From JALZDI01 sp965653225 (lineage in GTDB: Bacteria > Actinomycetota > Actinomycetes > Propionibacteriales > Nocardioidaceae): 20,324 nt of DNA. The position numbers were made by a program, and so were the translations under genes. Of the stretch, positions 1 to 6,623 are shown piece by piece; position 1 is the stretch's first letter; every line of letters starts with the position of its first letter. Location: contig CBFGZI010000063.1 of the NCBI GenBank assembly GCA_965653225.1, positions 1 through 20,324 of the forward strand, given 5' to 3'. The notes below the pieces were generated by a model. That model made no database searches. It saw only the letters and a program-made list of their open reading frames with translations, and was not told the DNA's origin.

Positions 1-927
1 CGCCTGGGCCGCGGCGCGCTGCCGGGCCAGCTCGGCCGCCCGCTCGGCGGCCCGCTTCGCCGCTCGCTGGCGGCGTAGCTCGGCCTGGCGCTCGAGTGCC
101 TGCTGACGCTGCTGGGCCAGCTGGACGGACACGTTCTGCGCGTCGGCGAGCTCCTGCACCAGCGCGTCCTTGCGCGCCGAGATCTGCGACACCGCGGCCT
201 GCTGGGCGGCCATGGCCTCCTGGGCCTGCTGCCGGGCGGCCGCGGCCTCCTGCTGGGCGTGGTCGGCCTTGGCGACCGCGGTCCGGGCCTCGCGCTGGAA
301 GACCTGCTTCATGGCGTACGCCGCACGGAACCGGTCGAGCCTCGCCTGCATGATCGACGAGGCGCCCTTGAAGACGGCGAACCGGTTGAGGAACGCGTCG
401 GGGTTCTTCGCGACGAGGTAGGCACTGACCTGGCTCAGATCCGCGCCGCCCTGGTAGGTGTCCGCGACGAGTGCGCCGATGCCGGCACGCTGCTGGGTGA
501 TCCGGGCGTTCGCCCGGTCGGCCTTCTGCCGGGCCGACTTCGCCTCCGCCTGCGCCTGCTGCAGCCGCCACCTCGCGCCGTTGTACGCCTCGGCAGCCTG
601 CGACGCGGCGACGCCGAGACTCTGCAGCTGCTGGTCGGCCGCCTGGTACTCGGACTGGATCTCCGAGACGCTTTTCGCGGTGTCCTGGACGTGCTGCCGC
701 GCCGCGTTGACCTGGCGCTGCGACGGGAACGACGGGTCCGACGGCGAACCGTGCGCGACCGGCGATCCTGCGAGCAGCAGCAACCCGACGGTCACCACTG
801 CGATCCCCCCACGACCTCTGTTCCACCTCGAGCCGTGGATGCGAACCGGCGCCTTCCCCTCGCCGGTTCTCCGCGGGTCGAGTCGGTTGTCCGACTCGAA
901 GTGCACGTGGTTCCCCTTCTCGCTCAC
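1..927 (-). CDS. Exported coiled-coil protein, N-terminal part (probable NlpC/P60-type peptidoglycan hydrolase), truncated by window edge
   Basis: I translated this reading frame by hand; it stays open to base 1, so the C-terminus lies outside the window. From the GTG at 927 it gives 309 residues. These are a hydrophilic N-region, an Arg-rich stretch and hydrophobic core (about residues 35-57, IAVVTVGLLLLAG), then a long Ala/Gln/Arg/Glu-rich coiled coil from about residue 68 to the edge. That layout matches the N-terminal half of actinobacterial RipA/RipC-like NlpC/P60 hydrolases, but the catalytic domain is not in view, so the enzyme call is inference. The start is uncertain. GTG 927 has AGGTGG 8 nt upstream; an in-frame ATG at 951 is the alternative. 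The pre-signal region is unusually long (about 34 residues), uses AGA, AGG and CGA codons rare elsewhere here, and contains two perfect hairpins, so part of it may be RNA leader. Confidence 0.7.
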   Translation of the reverse strand, partial: MSEKGNHVHFESDNRLDPRRTGEGKAPVRIHGSRWNRGRGGIAVVTVGLLLLAGSPVAHGSPSDPSFPSQRQVNAARQHVQDTAKSVSEIQSEYQAADQQLQSLGVAASQAAEAYNGARWRLQQAQAEAKSARQKADRANARITQQRAGIGALVADTYQGGADLSQVSAYLVAKNPDAFLNRFAVFKGASSIMQARLDRFRAAYAMKQVFQREARTAVAKADHAQQEAAAARQQAQEAMAAQQAAVSQISARKDALVQELADAQNVSVQLAQQRQQALERQAELRRQRAAKRAAERAAELARQRAAAQA

Positions 928-1062
928 GCGTCCCGCCACCTGGAGACGCATCCGGTGGCCCGCCCTTTCGCCGATCTCGACCCCTTCCCAAAGGCGTCGA
1001 TCTGCGACATGGCGCACCTTTTCACTGCCGACCGTAGTCATCTTGTGTCACAGAGGGAACAG

Positions 1063-1115
1063 TTTTCACATGAAAAACATGAGTAACATGGCGCGTCGGC
1101 TTGACAGATGACATG
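1063..1115. promoter_or_regulatory. AT-rich patch with near-palindrome and periodic ACATG words
   Basis: TTTTCACATGAAAA at 1063-1076 is a 6-2-6 near-palindrome. ACATG recurs at 1068, 1077 and 1086, exactly 9 nt apart, and again at 1111. TGACAgaTGACA lies at 1102-1113. The patch stands out against its G+C-rich surroundings and lies about 140-190 nt upstream of the minus-strand exported-protein gene. It is therefore a reasonable place for that gene's promoter and a regulator site. No specific regulator can be named. Confidence 0.3.
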
Positions 1116-1310
1116 GTTGTAATTCGTTCGTTGTGGCTTACGCGGGCTGTTCGGGCCGCTCTCGAGGTGGGCTGCGGTGGCCTGGGATGGGCCTGGGCGG
1201 ACCTGGGCCGGCAATGAGGGCCGGGTTGGCTGTGGGCGCGCAGGTCTGGCCTGGGGTTGGGTCCTGGCTTTGGGCTCAGGCCGAGTTTTGCCCTGGGCGC
1301 CGGTTCGGCC

Positions 1311-1347
1311 GGGGTTGCGTTCCTGGCAGTTAAGAGGAGGTTGGGCC
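1311..1347 (+). repeat. Left arm of diverged inverted repeat
   Basis: This segment contains TGGCAGTTAAGAGGAGG and matches the reverse complement of 1773-1810 at 32 of 38 aligned positions, counted by eye and including one edge gap. The shared core is GGGGTTG..GTT..TGGCAG..AAGAGGAGG.TGGGCCG. Weaker similarity continues outward, and a further partial direct copy (GGCCTGGGGTTGGGT) begins near 1249. The arms enclose about 425 bp without coding capacity. Confidence 0.55.
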
Positions 1348-1471
1348 GCGTGGTCTCGGGCGTTGCAGGCCGCTGTTGGTGGGCTTCTGGCTCGGCCCCC
1401 TGGGTCTGCGGACCGCTCGCACCTGTTGCTTGAACGGCGGCGAGGCGGCACCGCAGCCGAGCCGAGGAACG

Positions 1472-1658
1472 TTCGCCCACACTTCGTGGAGGACGGCACC
1501 CGATCGCGGCCGAACGCGGCCGTTTGCCAACACTTCGTGCCAAACGACGGGTCACGCCGGCCGGCGCCGAGCTCGCGGTTCACACATGCGTGAAAGAGGC
1601 ACGCCCAAAAGGATCGTGGCGGCGCCGCGGTTCACACATGCGTAAAAGACGTACACCC
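1472..1658. repeat. Four degenerate repeats with ~52-nt period
   Basis: The anchor words ACACTTCGTG (ending 1488), ACACTTCGTG (ending 1539), CACACATGCGTG (ending 1592) and CACACATGCGTA (ending 1644) lie 51, 53 and 52 nt apart. Units 3 and 4 match at 29 of 33 positions (1574-1606 against 1626-1658). Units 1 and 2 share the ACACTTCGTG core plus a preceding GAACG..CG context. Loose consensus on the plus strand: CGCGGTT, then CACAC.T.CGTG, then AAAGACG.CAC.CC. Each core is partly self-complementary (TTCAC...GTGAA in unit 3). The repeats are too diverged to be a CRISPR array. Function unknown. Confidence 0.6.
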
Positions 1659-1772
1659 CCGGCGGCGGGCCAGTCCGAACGCGCGAGGCAGTCGAGCGCG
1701 CAACCTCCTGACGCCCGCGCTCACCGCTGCCCTGACCCACCACAGCGGAAACGGCGCCGCCCAGCGAAGGCC

Positions 1773-1810
1773 CGGCCCAGCCTCCTCTTGGCTGCCAACA
1801 ACCCAACCCC
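1773..1810 (-). repeat. Right arm of diverged inverted repeat
   Basis: Read on the minus strand it contains TTGGCAGCCAAGAGGAGG followed by CTGGGCCG, the counterpart of the arm at 1311-1347. Differences between arms are mostly C/T transitions, suggesting an old duplication rather than a recent insertion. No flanking target-site duplication was seen. Confidence 0.55.
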
Positions 1811-1969
1811 GGGCCCGCTTGCACCCCGAGACCCACCCGGCCCCGACCGCAACTCAGGCCTCTCCCACGGGACGCTACGTCCGCGAGTACGTGCGCTATC
1901 GCGCTCACCCTGACGGACACTGCGCGCGGCCTGTCCTTACGTCCGTGCGGGCGTGAGCCGAAGACCGGG

Positions 1970-3190
1970 TCAGCGCCGGCGGAGACGCACCATGCTCGGT
2001 GAGAGCTGGTCGACCGAGGTGGCGCCGAGCAGCGCCATCGTCCGGCGTACGTCGCCCTCGAGCAGCGCGCACAGCCGGTCGACGCCGGCCTCGCCGCCGG
2101 CCATCAGCGCGTACAGGTACGCCCGGCCCAGCAGCACCGCGTGCGCACCCAGGGCCACCGCGGCGACGGCGTCCCCGCCGCTGCGCACGCCGCCGTCGAG
2201 CAGCACCTCGGCGTCGTCGCCGACCGCGTCGAGCACCTCGGGCAGGGCCTCCAGCGGGGTCACCGCGCGGTCGAGCTGGCGGCCGCCGTGGTTGGACACG
2301 ACCACCGCGTCCGCACCCATGCCGACGGCCCGGCGCGCGTCGTCGGCGTGCTGGATGCCCTTGACCACCAGCGTCCCGTCCCACTCCGCGCGCATCCACT
2401 CCAGGTCGTCGAAGGTGACCGAGGGGTCGAACAGCGACGCGATCAGCTCCATCACGCCGGCGGGCGAGCCAGGCTTCAGCGACGCGAACGCCAGCGGCTC
2501 GGTGGTCAGCTTGTTGAACCACCACGACGGGAACCGCGCCATCCCCGCCAGCGTGCGCGGGCTCAGCGACGGCGGCACCGTCAGGCCGTTGCGCGAGTCG
2601 CGCAGCCGGGCGCCGTTGACGGGCACGTCGACCGTCAGCATCAGCGCGCCGTAGCCGGCCTGACGCGCCCGCGCGATGAGCTCGCGGCTGAGGACACGGT
2701 CGCGCCACATGTAGAGCTGGAACCACAGGTCGGCCTTCGGCGCGGCCGCGGCGAGATCCTCGATCGAGGTCGTGCCCATCGTGGACAGCGCGTACGGGAT
2801 GCCTGCCCGCGCGGCGGCCGCGGCCACCGCACGCTCGCCCTCGTGCTGCATCATCCGCGTGAACCCGGTCGGGCCGAAGCCGAGCGGCAGCGACGCACGG
2901 CGCCCGAGGATCGTGGTCGAGGTGTCGATCGCGGCCACGTCGCGCAGCACCCGCGGGGAGAACTCGACCCGGTCGAAGGCGTCGCGCGCCCGGCGCATCG
3001 AGACCTCGTCGGTCGCCCCGCCGTCGACGTAGTCGAACGCCGCGCGCGGCGTGCGACGGCGCGCCATCCGGCGCAGGTCGGCCACGTCGTGCGCGCGCGC
3101 CACCCGCGCGGCCGGCCCGACGCCGAGCGGCTCCATCTGCAGCAGCGGGCGCAGCTCGGACCAGCGTGGGAGTCGGCGCTTGGTGGTCAC
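1970..3190 (-). CDS. lldD: FMN-dependent L-lactate dehydrogenase (alpha-hydroxy-acid dehydrogenase family)
   Basis: Oxidises L-lactate (or a related 2-hydroxy acid) to pyruvate using FMN, with electrons passed to the respiratory chain. The 406-residue protein spans the whole TIM-barrel family. It has the N-terminal RRTPRAAFDYVDGGA segment (45-59), substrate-region DVPVNGARLRD (188-198), VVKGIQ with Lys277, the catalytic motif SNHGGRQLD with His301 and Arg304, and the FMN-phosphate region LDGGVRSGGD (331-340). From memory it resembles mycobacterial LldD2 more than glycolate oxidase; MftD-type relatives are a less likely alternative. The GTG start at 3190 has no Shine-Dalgarno but has TAGCCT six bases upstream, so the message is probably leaderless. 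It is transcribed divergently from the MarR gene and may share its control. No transmembrane helix is evident. Confidence 0.9.
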   Translation of the reverse strand: MTTKRRLPRWSELRPLLQMEPLGVGPAARVARAHDVADLRRMARRRTPRAAFDYVDGGATDEVSMRRARDAFDRVEFSPRVLRDVAAIDTSTTILGRRASLPLGFGPTGFTRMMQHEGERAVAAAAARAGIPYALSTMGTTSIEDLAAAAPKADLWFQLYMWRDRVLSRELIARARQAGYGALMLTVDVPVNGARLRDSRNGLTVPPSLSPRTLAGMARFPSWWFNKLTTEPLAFASLKPGSPAGVMELIASLFDPSVTFDDLEWMRAEWDGTLVVKGIQHADDARRAVGMGADAVVVSNHGGRQLDRAVTPLEALPEVLDAVGDDAEVLLDGGVRSGGDAVAAVALGAHAVLLGRAYLYALMAGGEAGVDRLCALLEGDVRRTMALLGATSVDQLSPSMVRLRRR

Positions 3191-3196
3191 GTGACG

Positions 3197-3202
3197 AGGC
3201 TA
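3197..3202 (-). promoter_or_regulatory. Predicted -10 element of leaderless lldD promoter
   Basis: Minus-strand TAGCCT lies exactly 6 nt before the lldD GTG, the spacing that puts the transcription start on the first codon. The same hexamer and spacing occur before tmsA. No good -35 element is visible. Confidence 0.5.
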
Positions 3203-3221
3203 ACGGTGCCGGCGACTGGCA

Positions 3222-3244
3222 GATGCATAGGTGAACTATCTATC
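3222..3244. promoter_or_regulatory. Candidate MarR operator
   Basis: Imperfect 9-5-9 palindrome: GATGCATAG, spacer GTGAA, CTATCTATC, with 7 of 9 arm positions complementary. It lies between the divergent lldD and marR starts and overlaps the predicted marR -10 hexamer (3241-3246). Dyads of this size in the shared promoter of a marR-exporter pair are typical autoregulatory sites. The assignment is inference. Confidence 0.5.
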
Positions 3245-3246
3245 AT
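3241..3246 (+). promoter_or_regulatory. Predicted -10 element of marR promoter
   Basis: TATCAT lies 7 nt before the ATG at 3254, which would give a leaderless or near-leaderless transcript. It overlaps the candidate operator and the alternative start ATG at 3245. Confidence 0.45.
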
Positions 3247-3253
3247 GGTGGAC

Positions 3254-3790
3254 ATGTCCGCTCCTCCGCCCACCGCGTCCCCCGACGCCGGAGCCGCGAC
3301 CCCCGAGGAACCCGCCGCGAGCACCGGTCCGGCCGCGCTGGACCCAGGCACGCTGGACCCGGGCACGGTCGGCATCTCGCTGGTGGCCACCACGGCCCGG
3401 GTCACCCGCTGGGCCGGCCGCCAGTCGAGCACGACCATCCCGCACGCCCAGCTGCGCGTGCTCTCCCAGCTCGACGACCTCGGACCGTCCCGGATCAGCG
3501 CACTGGCCACCGTCGACCGGTGCGCCCAGCCGACGATGTCGGTGCTGGTGCAGCGTCTCGAGGAGCACGGCTGGGTCGACCGCAGCGTCGACCCCGCCGA
3601 TACCCGCGCGAGCCTGATCAGCCTCAACGAGGCCGGGCGGCGCGCCCTGCACGACGCCCGTATCGCCGCCGCGGCACCGGTGGCCGCGCGGCTGCGGGAG
3701 CTGGGTGAGGACGAGGTACGCCGGGCCGCCGACGCGGTCGCGGTACTTCGCCGCCTGCTCGACGACGACAACCCGAGGAAGAACACGTGA
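3254..3790 (+). CDS. MarR-family transcriptional regulator
   Basis: A 178-residue protein with an N-terminal Pro/Ala-rich tail (to about residue 38) and a MarR winged-helix domain after it. The domain has the Gln-Leu-Arg-Val-Leu segment, helix-turn-helix RISALATVDRCAQPTMSVLVQ, and the wing DRSVDPADTRASLISLNEAG with the Asp-x-Arg hallmark of the family. The stop overlaps the start of the MFS gene (GTGA), so the two are translationally coupled. It most likely represses itself and the exporter and is relieved by a small phenolic or drug-like ligand, as is usual for marR-MFS pairs; the ligand cannot be told. Start choice: ATG 3254 follows a TATCAT hexamer by 7 nt. ATG 3245 is in frame, has AGGTGA 10 nt upstream, and would add three residues. 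Confidence 0.88.
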   Translation: MSAPPPTASPDAGAATPEEPAASTGPAALDPGTLDPGTVGISLVATTARVTRWAGRQSSTTIPHAQLRVLSQLDDLGPSRISALATVDRCAQPTMSVLVQRLEEHGWVDRSVDPADTRASLISLNEAGRRALHDARIAAAAPVAARLRELGEDEVRRAADAVAVLRRLLDDDNPRKNT

Positions 3791-4998
3791 ACCGAGACCT
3801 GCTGCGTCAGCCCAAGGCCGTCTTCGCGGTGGCCTTCGCCTGTGTCATCGCCTTCATGGGCATCGGCCTGGTCGACCCCATCCTCAAGCCCATCGGCGAG
3901 CAGCTGCACGCGTCACCGTCCGAGGTGTCGCTGCTGTTCACCTCCTATATGGCGGTGATGGGCCTGTCGATGCTGGTGACCGGCGTGGTGTCCAGCCGGC
4001 TCGGCGCCAAGCGCACGCTGATCGCCGGACTGGTGCTGATCATCGTGTTCAGCGCGCTCGCGGGCTCCTCCGACACGGTCTGGCAGATCGTCGGGTTCCG
4101 CGCCGGCTGGGGTCTGGGCAACGCGCTGTTCATCGCCACCGCGCTGGCCACGATCGTCATGTCGGCGCGCGGCAGCGTCGGCCAGGCGATCATCCTGTTC
4201 GAGGCCGCGCTCGGCATCGGCATCGCCTCCGGCCCGCTGCTCGGCGGAGCGCTGGGCAGCATCTCCTGGCGCGGGCCGTTCTTCGGCGTTGCGGTGCTGA
4301 TGAGCGTCGCGCTGGTGGCGACCGCGTTCCTGCTGCCGCCGACGCCTCCGGCACCGCGGCGCACCACGCTCGCGGACCCGTTCCGCGCCCTGCGGCACCG
4401 CGGCCTGCTCACGGTCGCCATCGCCGCGCTGTTCTACAACTTCGGGTTCTTCACGCTGCTGGCGTTCACCCCGTTCCCGCTCGACCTCGACGAGCACGCG
4501 ATCGGGCTGATCTTCTTCGGCTGGGGCCTGTGCCTGGCGTTCACCTCCGTGTTCGTCGCGCCCATGCTGCAGCGGCGCTGGGGAACGCTGCCCAGCGTCA
4601 TGACGGTGCTCGGGCTGTTCGCCGTCGACCTCGCCGTGATGGCACTGTTCACCGACTCCAAGGCCGTGCTCGCCACCGGTGTCGTGGTCGCCGGCCTGTT
4701 CCTGGGCGTCAACAACACCCTGGTGACCGAGGCCGTGATGGGCGTCGCGCCGGTGGAGCGCGGTGTGGCGTCCGCGGCGTACAGCTTCGTGCGCTTCTCC
4801 GGCGGCGCGATCGCGCCGTGGCTGGCCGGCAAGCTCGGTGAGGAGATCAACGTGCACGTGCCGTTCTGGATGGGCGCCGGCGCCACCGCGCTGGCCGTGG
4901 TCACGCTTGCGGTCGGGCACCGCTGGATCGCACACATCGACCGCCCTCGCCCGCACAGCGAGGAGGAGGCGGAGGCGCTGGCGACCGCCGACGCCTGA
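3787..4998 (+). CDS. MFS transporter (drug-efflux type)
   Basis: A 403-residue integral membrane protein with alternating hydrophobic segments consistent with 12 transmembrane helices and a central loop around residue 185-205 (PPTPPAPRRTT). The loop between helices 2 and 3 carries a weak MFS motif-A-like stretch (SSRLGAKRTLIAG, near 69-81), and helix 5 has GPLLGGALG, the antiporter-type motif of proton-coupled exporters. It starts with GTG overlapping the marR stop. Together with the MarR neighbour this points to export of a toxic small molecule that the regulator senses. The substrate is unknown. The acidic tail (HSEEEAEALATADA) is cytoplasmic. The gene ends inside a bidirectional hairpin terminator. 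Confidence 0.88.
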   Translation: MNRDLLRQPKAVFAVAFACVIAFMGIGLVDPILKPIGEQLHASPSEVSLLFTSYMAVMGLSMLVTGVVSSRLGAKRTLIAGLVLIIVFSALAGSSDTVWQIVGFRAGWGLGNALFIATALATIVMSARGSVGQAIILFEAALGIGIASGPLLGGALGSISWRGPFFGVAVLMSVALVATAFLLPPTPPAPRRTTLADPFRALRHRGLLTVAIAALFYNFGFFTLLAFTPFPLDLDEHAIGLIFFGWGLCLAFTSVFVAPMLQRRWGTLPSVMTVLGLFAVDLAVMALFTDSKAVLATGVVVAGLFLGVNNTLVTEAVMGVAPVERGVASAAYSFVRFSGGAIAPWLAGKLGEEINVHVPFWMGAGATALAVVTLAVGHRWIAHIDRPRPHSEEEAEALATADA

Positions 4999-5038
4999 GG
5001 CACCGGCGGTCGTCCAGATGGTGGTCGCCGGGCCTCAG
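4995..5038. terminator. Bidirectional hairpin terminator between MFS and VOC genes
   Basis: CTGAGGC (4995-5001) pairs with GCCTCAG (5032-5038), and after one bulged A, CCGGCG (5003-5008) pairs with CGCCGG (5026-5031). This makes a 13-bp stem with a 17-nt loop. Both convergent stop codons (TGA at 4996-4998 on plus, TGA at 5037-5035 on minus) lie within the stem. There is no U-tract, as is common in high-G+C actinobacteria. Confidence 0.65.
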
Positions 5039-5802
5039 CCCGCGATCACCGCGAACCGCTCTCCCTGCGGACCCAGCAGGGTCGCCATCCGGCCGTACGG
5101 CGTGTCCTGGGCCGGCATGAGCACCTGGGCGCCGAGCGCCTGCGCGCGCTCGAGGGTCTCGTCGGTGTTGGCCACGGAGAAGTACGGCATCCAGTGCGGG
5201 GGGACCTCGGCCGGCACGTCGGCGCCGATCTCGCCGATGCCGCCGACGGGGCTGCCGGACAGGTTGATCACGGAGTACTTGAAGTTCTCGTCGCCGACGT
5301 CCTCGTACTCGTAGCCGAACACGTCGGCGTAGAACTTGCGGGCGCCGTCGTAGTCGCGCGTCATGTTCTCGTTCCAGGTCAGCGAACCCGGCTCGTTGAC
5401 GATCTCGGCCCCCTTGTGCTCGCGGGCCTGCCACAGCCCGAACACCGCACCGGCGGGGTCGGCGACCATGGCCATGCGACCGGCCTGCATCACGTCCATG
5501 GCCGGCATGAGGGCCTGACCGCCCGCGCTGCTGATCTTGGCCACGATGGCGTCGACGTCGTCGACGGCGATGTAGGTCGTCCACACCGGAGGCGCCTGCT
5601 GGTCCGGCGGGACCGGGCCGATGCCCGCCGCGGACCGTCCGGACTTCTGGGCGATCCGGTAACCGCCCGCCTCCTCACCGAGGTCTTGGATATCCCAGCC
5701 GAACAGCTGGCGGTAGAACTCGCCGGCCGCCGTCGTGTCGGGGACCATCAGGTCGACCCAGCTCGGGGTGCCCTGCGGCCAGGGCGTCTCGCGTGTCGTC
5801 AT
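5035..5802 (-). CDS. VOC-superfamily protein with two glyoxalase-like domains (CFP30B/Rv0577-type)
   Basis: A 255-residue cytoplasmic protein made of two vicinal-oxygen-chelate domains. Domain 1 is about residues 10-120 (GTPSWVDLMVPDTTAAGEFY near its start, FGLWQ near its end). Domain 2 is about 130-255 (SLTWNENMTRDYDGARKFYADVFG at its start, GERFAVIAG at its end). From memory this tandem arrangement matches mycobacterial Rv0577/CFP30B-like proteins, linked in the literature to methylglyoxal handling and an antigenic cofactor-like role; the reaction here is not shown by sequence. The ATG at 5802 is chosen because AAGGAG lies 6 nt upstream; an ATG at 5820 has no such site. The gene stands alone between a convergent MFS gene and the 3' end of ykoC. 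Confidence 0.85.
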   Translation of the reverse strand: MTTRETPWPQGTPSWVDLMVPDTTAAGEFYRQLFGWDIQDLGEEAGGYRIAQKSGRSAAGIGPVPPDQQAPPVWTTYIAVDDVDAIVAKISSAGGQALMPAMDVMQAGRMAMVADPAGAVFGLWQAREHKGAEIVNEPGSLTWNENMTRDYDGARKFYADVFGYEYEDVGDENFKYSVINLSGSPVGGIGEIGADVPAEVPPHWMPYFSVANTDETLERAQALGAQVLMPAQDTPYGRMATLLGPQGERFAVIAG

Positions 5803-5924
5803 CGGTGACTCCTTTGTCATCGGTCGGTCGTCGGACCACAGGAGCGGCCGTCCCACCCCTGCCAGGCAACGTGCCGCGGACCAGCCAAGCACCGCGCTCC
5901 GACATGCGCCATCACCCAAACGGG

Positions 5925-6623
5925 TCACCTGAGCAGCCAGGGCAGCGCGGCCAACCCGACTCCGACCAGGAGCAGGAACGAGTCGGCGGGCTTCCAGGGC
6001 GCGGGCTCGGCCCAGGTACGGCGGTGTGCGCCGGCGAAGCCGCGGACGTCCATCGCTACCGACATCCGCCCGCTGCCCCGCAGCGTGGCCACGAGCACCC
6101 CGAACAGCACCGACGCCGCCGCGCGCACACGGGCGACGGGACCGCCCTCGCCTCCGAGCCCCCGTGCCCGCCGGGCACGGGCGACCTGCTCCCTGACGTC
6201 GGCGAGCTGGTCCAGCCGCTGCAGGGCCGCGACCGACACCACCACGAACCGCGCGGGCAGCCGCAGCCGTTGCGCCAGGTGGTCCCCCAGCGCGATCGGG
6301 TCGAGGTACGGAGTCACGAGTGCGCTGGGCAGCACGAGGTAGAGGATGCGCAGCGCCGAGCCGCCGGCCGAGTCCAGGTCCTGCCCGCCGTACAGCCAGG
6401 TGGACACCGCGACGGAGGCCGCCGCGAACAGCACGACGGCGACCCGCCACCACGTGCTGCGCCAGTCTCGGGTCACCAGCGCGGCGAGCAGGGCGACGCC
6501 GAGCATGCTGGGCAGCCCGACCCGCACCGACGAGATCGCGACCGCGCCGGCGAACGGCAGCAGCGCCACGGCCAGCAGCGACAGCGGCCCGCTGTGCGCG
6601 GCCAACGAGGAGCGGGCACTCAC
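5925..6623 (-). CDS. ykoC: ECF transporter transmembrane (T) subunit, CbiQ/YkoC type
   Basis: A 232-residue membrane protein that couples the ATPase to the substrate-binding subunit of an energy-coupling-factor importer. Hydrophobic segments occupy roughly residues 10-95 and 175-232. Between them are the two Ala-Arg-Gly-type motifs of T subunits, RRARGL and MDVRGF, which sit in the cytoplasmic coupling helices that touch the ATPase. The start is the GTG at 6623, overlapping the ykoD stop by 4 nt (GTGA). A much longer open frame continues upstream, but it runs inside ykoD and is not coding. It is the last gene of the TPP-riboswitch operon ykoE-ykoD-ykoC. Confidence 0.85.
   Translation of the reverse strand: MSARSSLAAHSGPLSLLAVALLPFAGAVAISSVRVGLPSMLGVALLAALVTRDWRSTWWRVAVVLFAAASVAVSTWLYGGQDLDSAGGSALRILYLVLPSALVTPYLDPIALGDHLAQRLRLPARFVVVSVAALQRLDQLADVREQVARARRARGLGGEGGPVARVRAAASVLFGVLVATLRGSGRMSVAMDVRGFAGAHRRTWAEPAPWKPADSFLLLVGVGLAALPWLLR

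Larger units (their letters stand above)
928..1969. other. Gene-free interval of about 1 kb with repeats
   Basis: No reading frame here looks coding. The open frames are Arg/Pro/Ala-rich compositional artefacts without recognisable domains. The side next to the NlpC-like gene (about 1020-1135) is richer in A+T and probably carries its promoter. Bases about 1160-1347 are G-rich on the plus strand (many CCTGGG and GGGTTGG words), and about 1773-1870 are correspondingly C-rich, forming two diverged inverted arms. Between them are four degenerate repeats at a regular spacing. No tRNA, IS element or riboswitch was recognised in this interval. Confidence 0.75.

Noticed and set aside
1071..1111. Plus-strand 13-codon ORF (MKNMSNMARRLDR)
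   Set aside because: The spacing from the nearest AGGGA is poor, and its Met repeats simply follow the ACATG words.
1472..1658. CRISPR array
   Set aside because: The repeated cores differ too much between units, the repeat-like part is short, and no cas gene is near.
1022..1920. Several open frames of 60-180 codons in the 1-kb gap on both strands
   Set aside because: Arg/Pro/Ala/Ser-rich, overlapping in many frames, no ribosome binding sites and no domain-like sequence; typical of G+C-rich non-coding DNA.
2141..3253. Plus-strand open frame joined in frame to the MarR gene
   Set aside because: It is the antisense of lldD, with a low-complexity Arg/His-rich product; only the part from 3254 (or 3245) is MarR.
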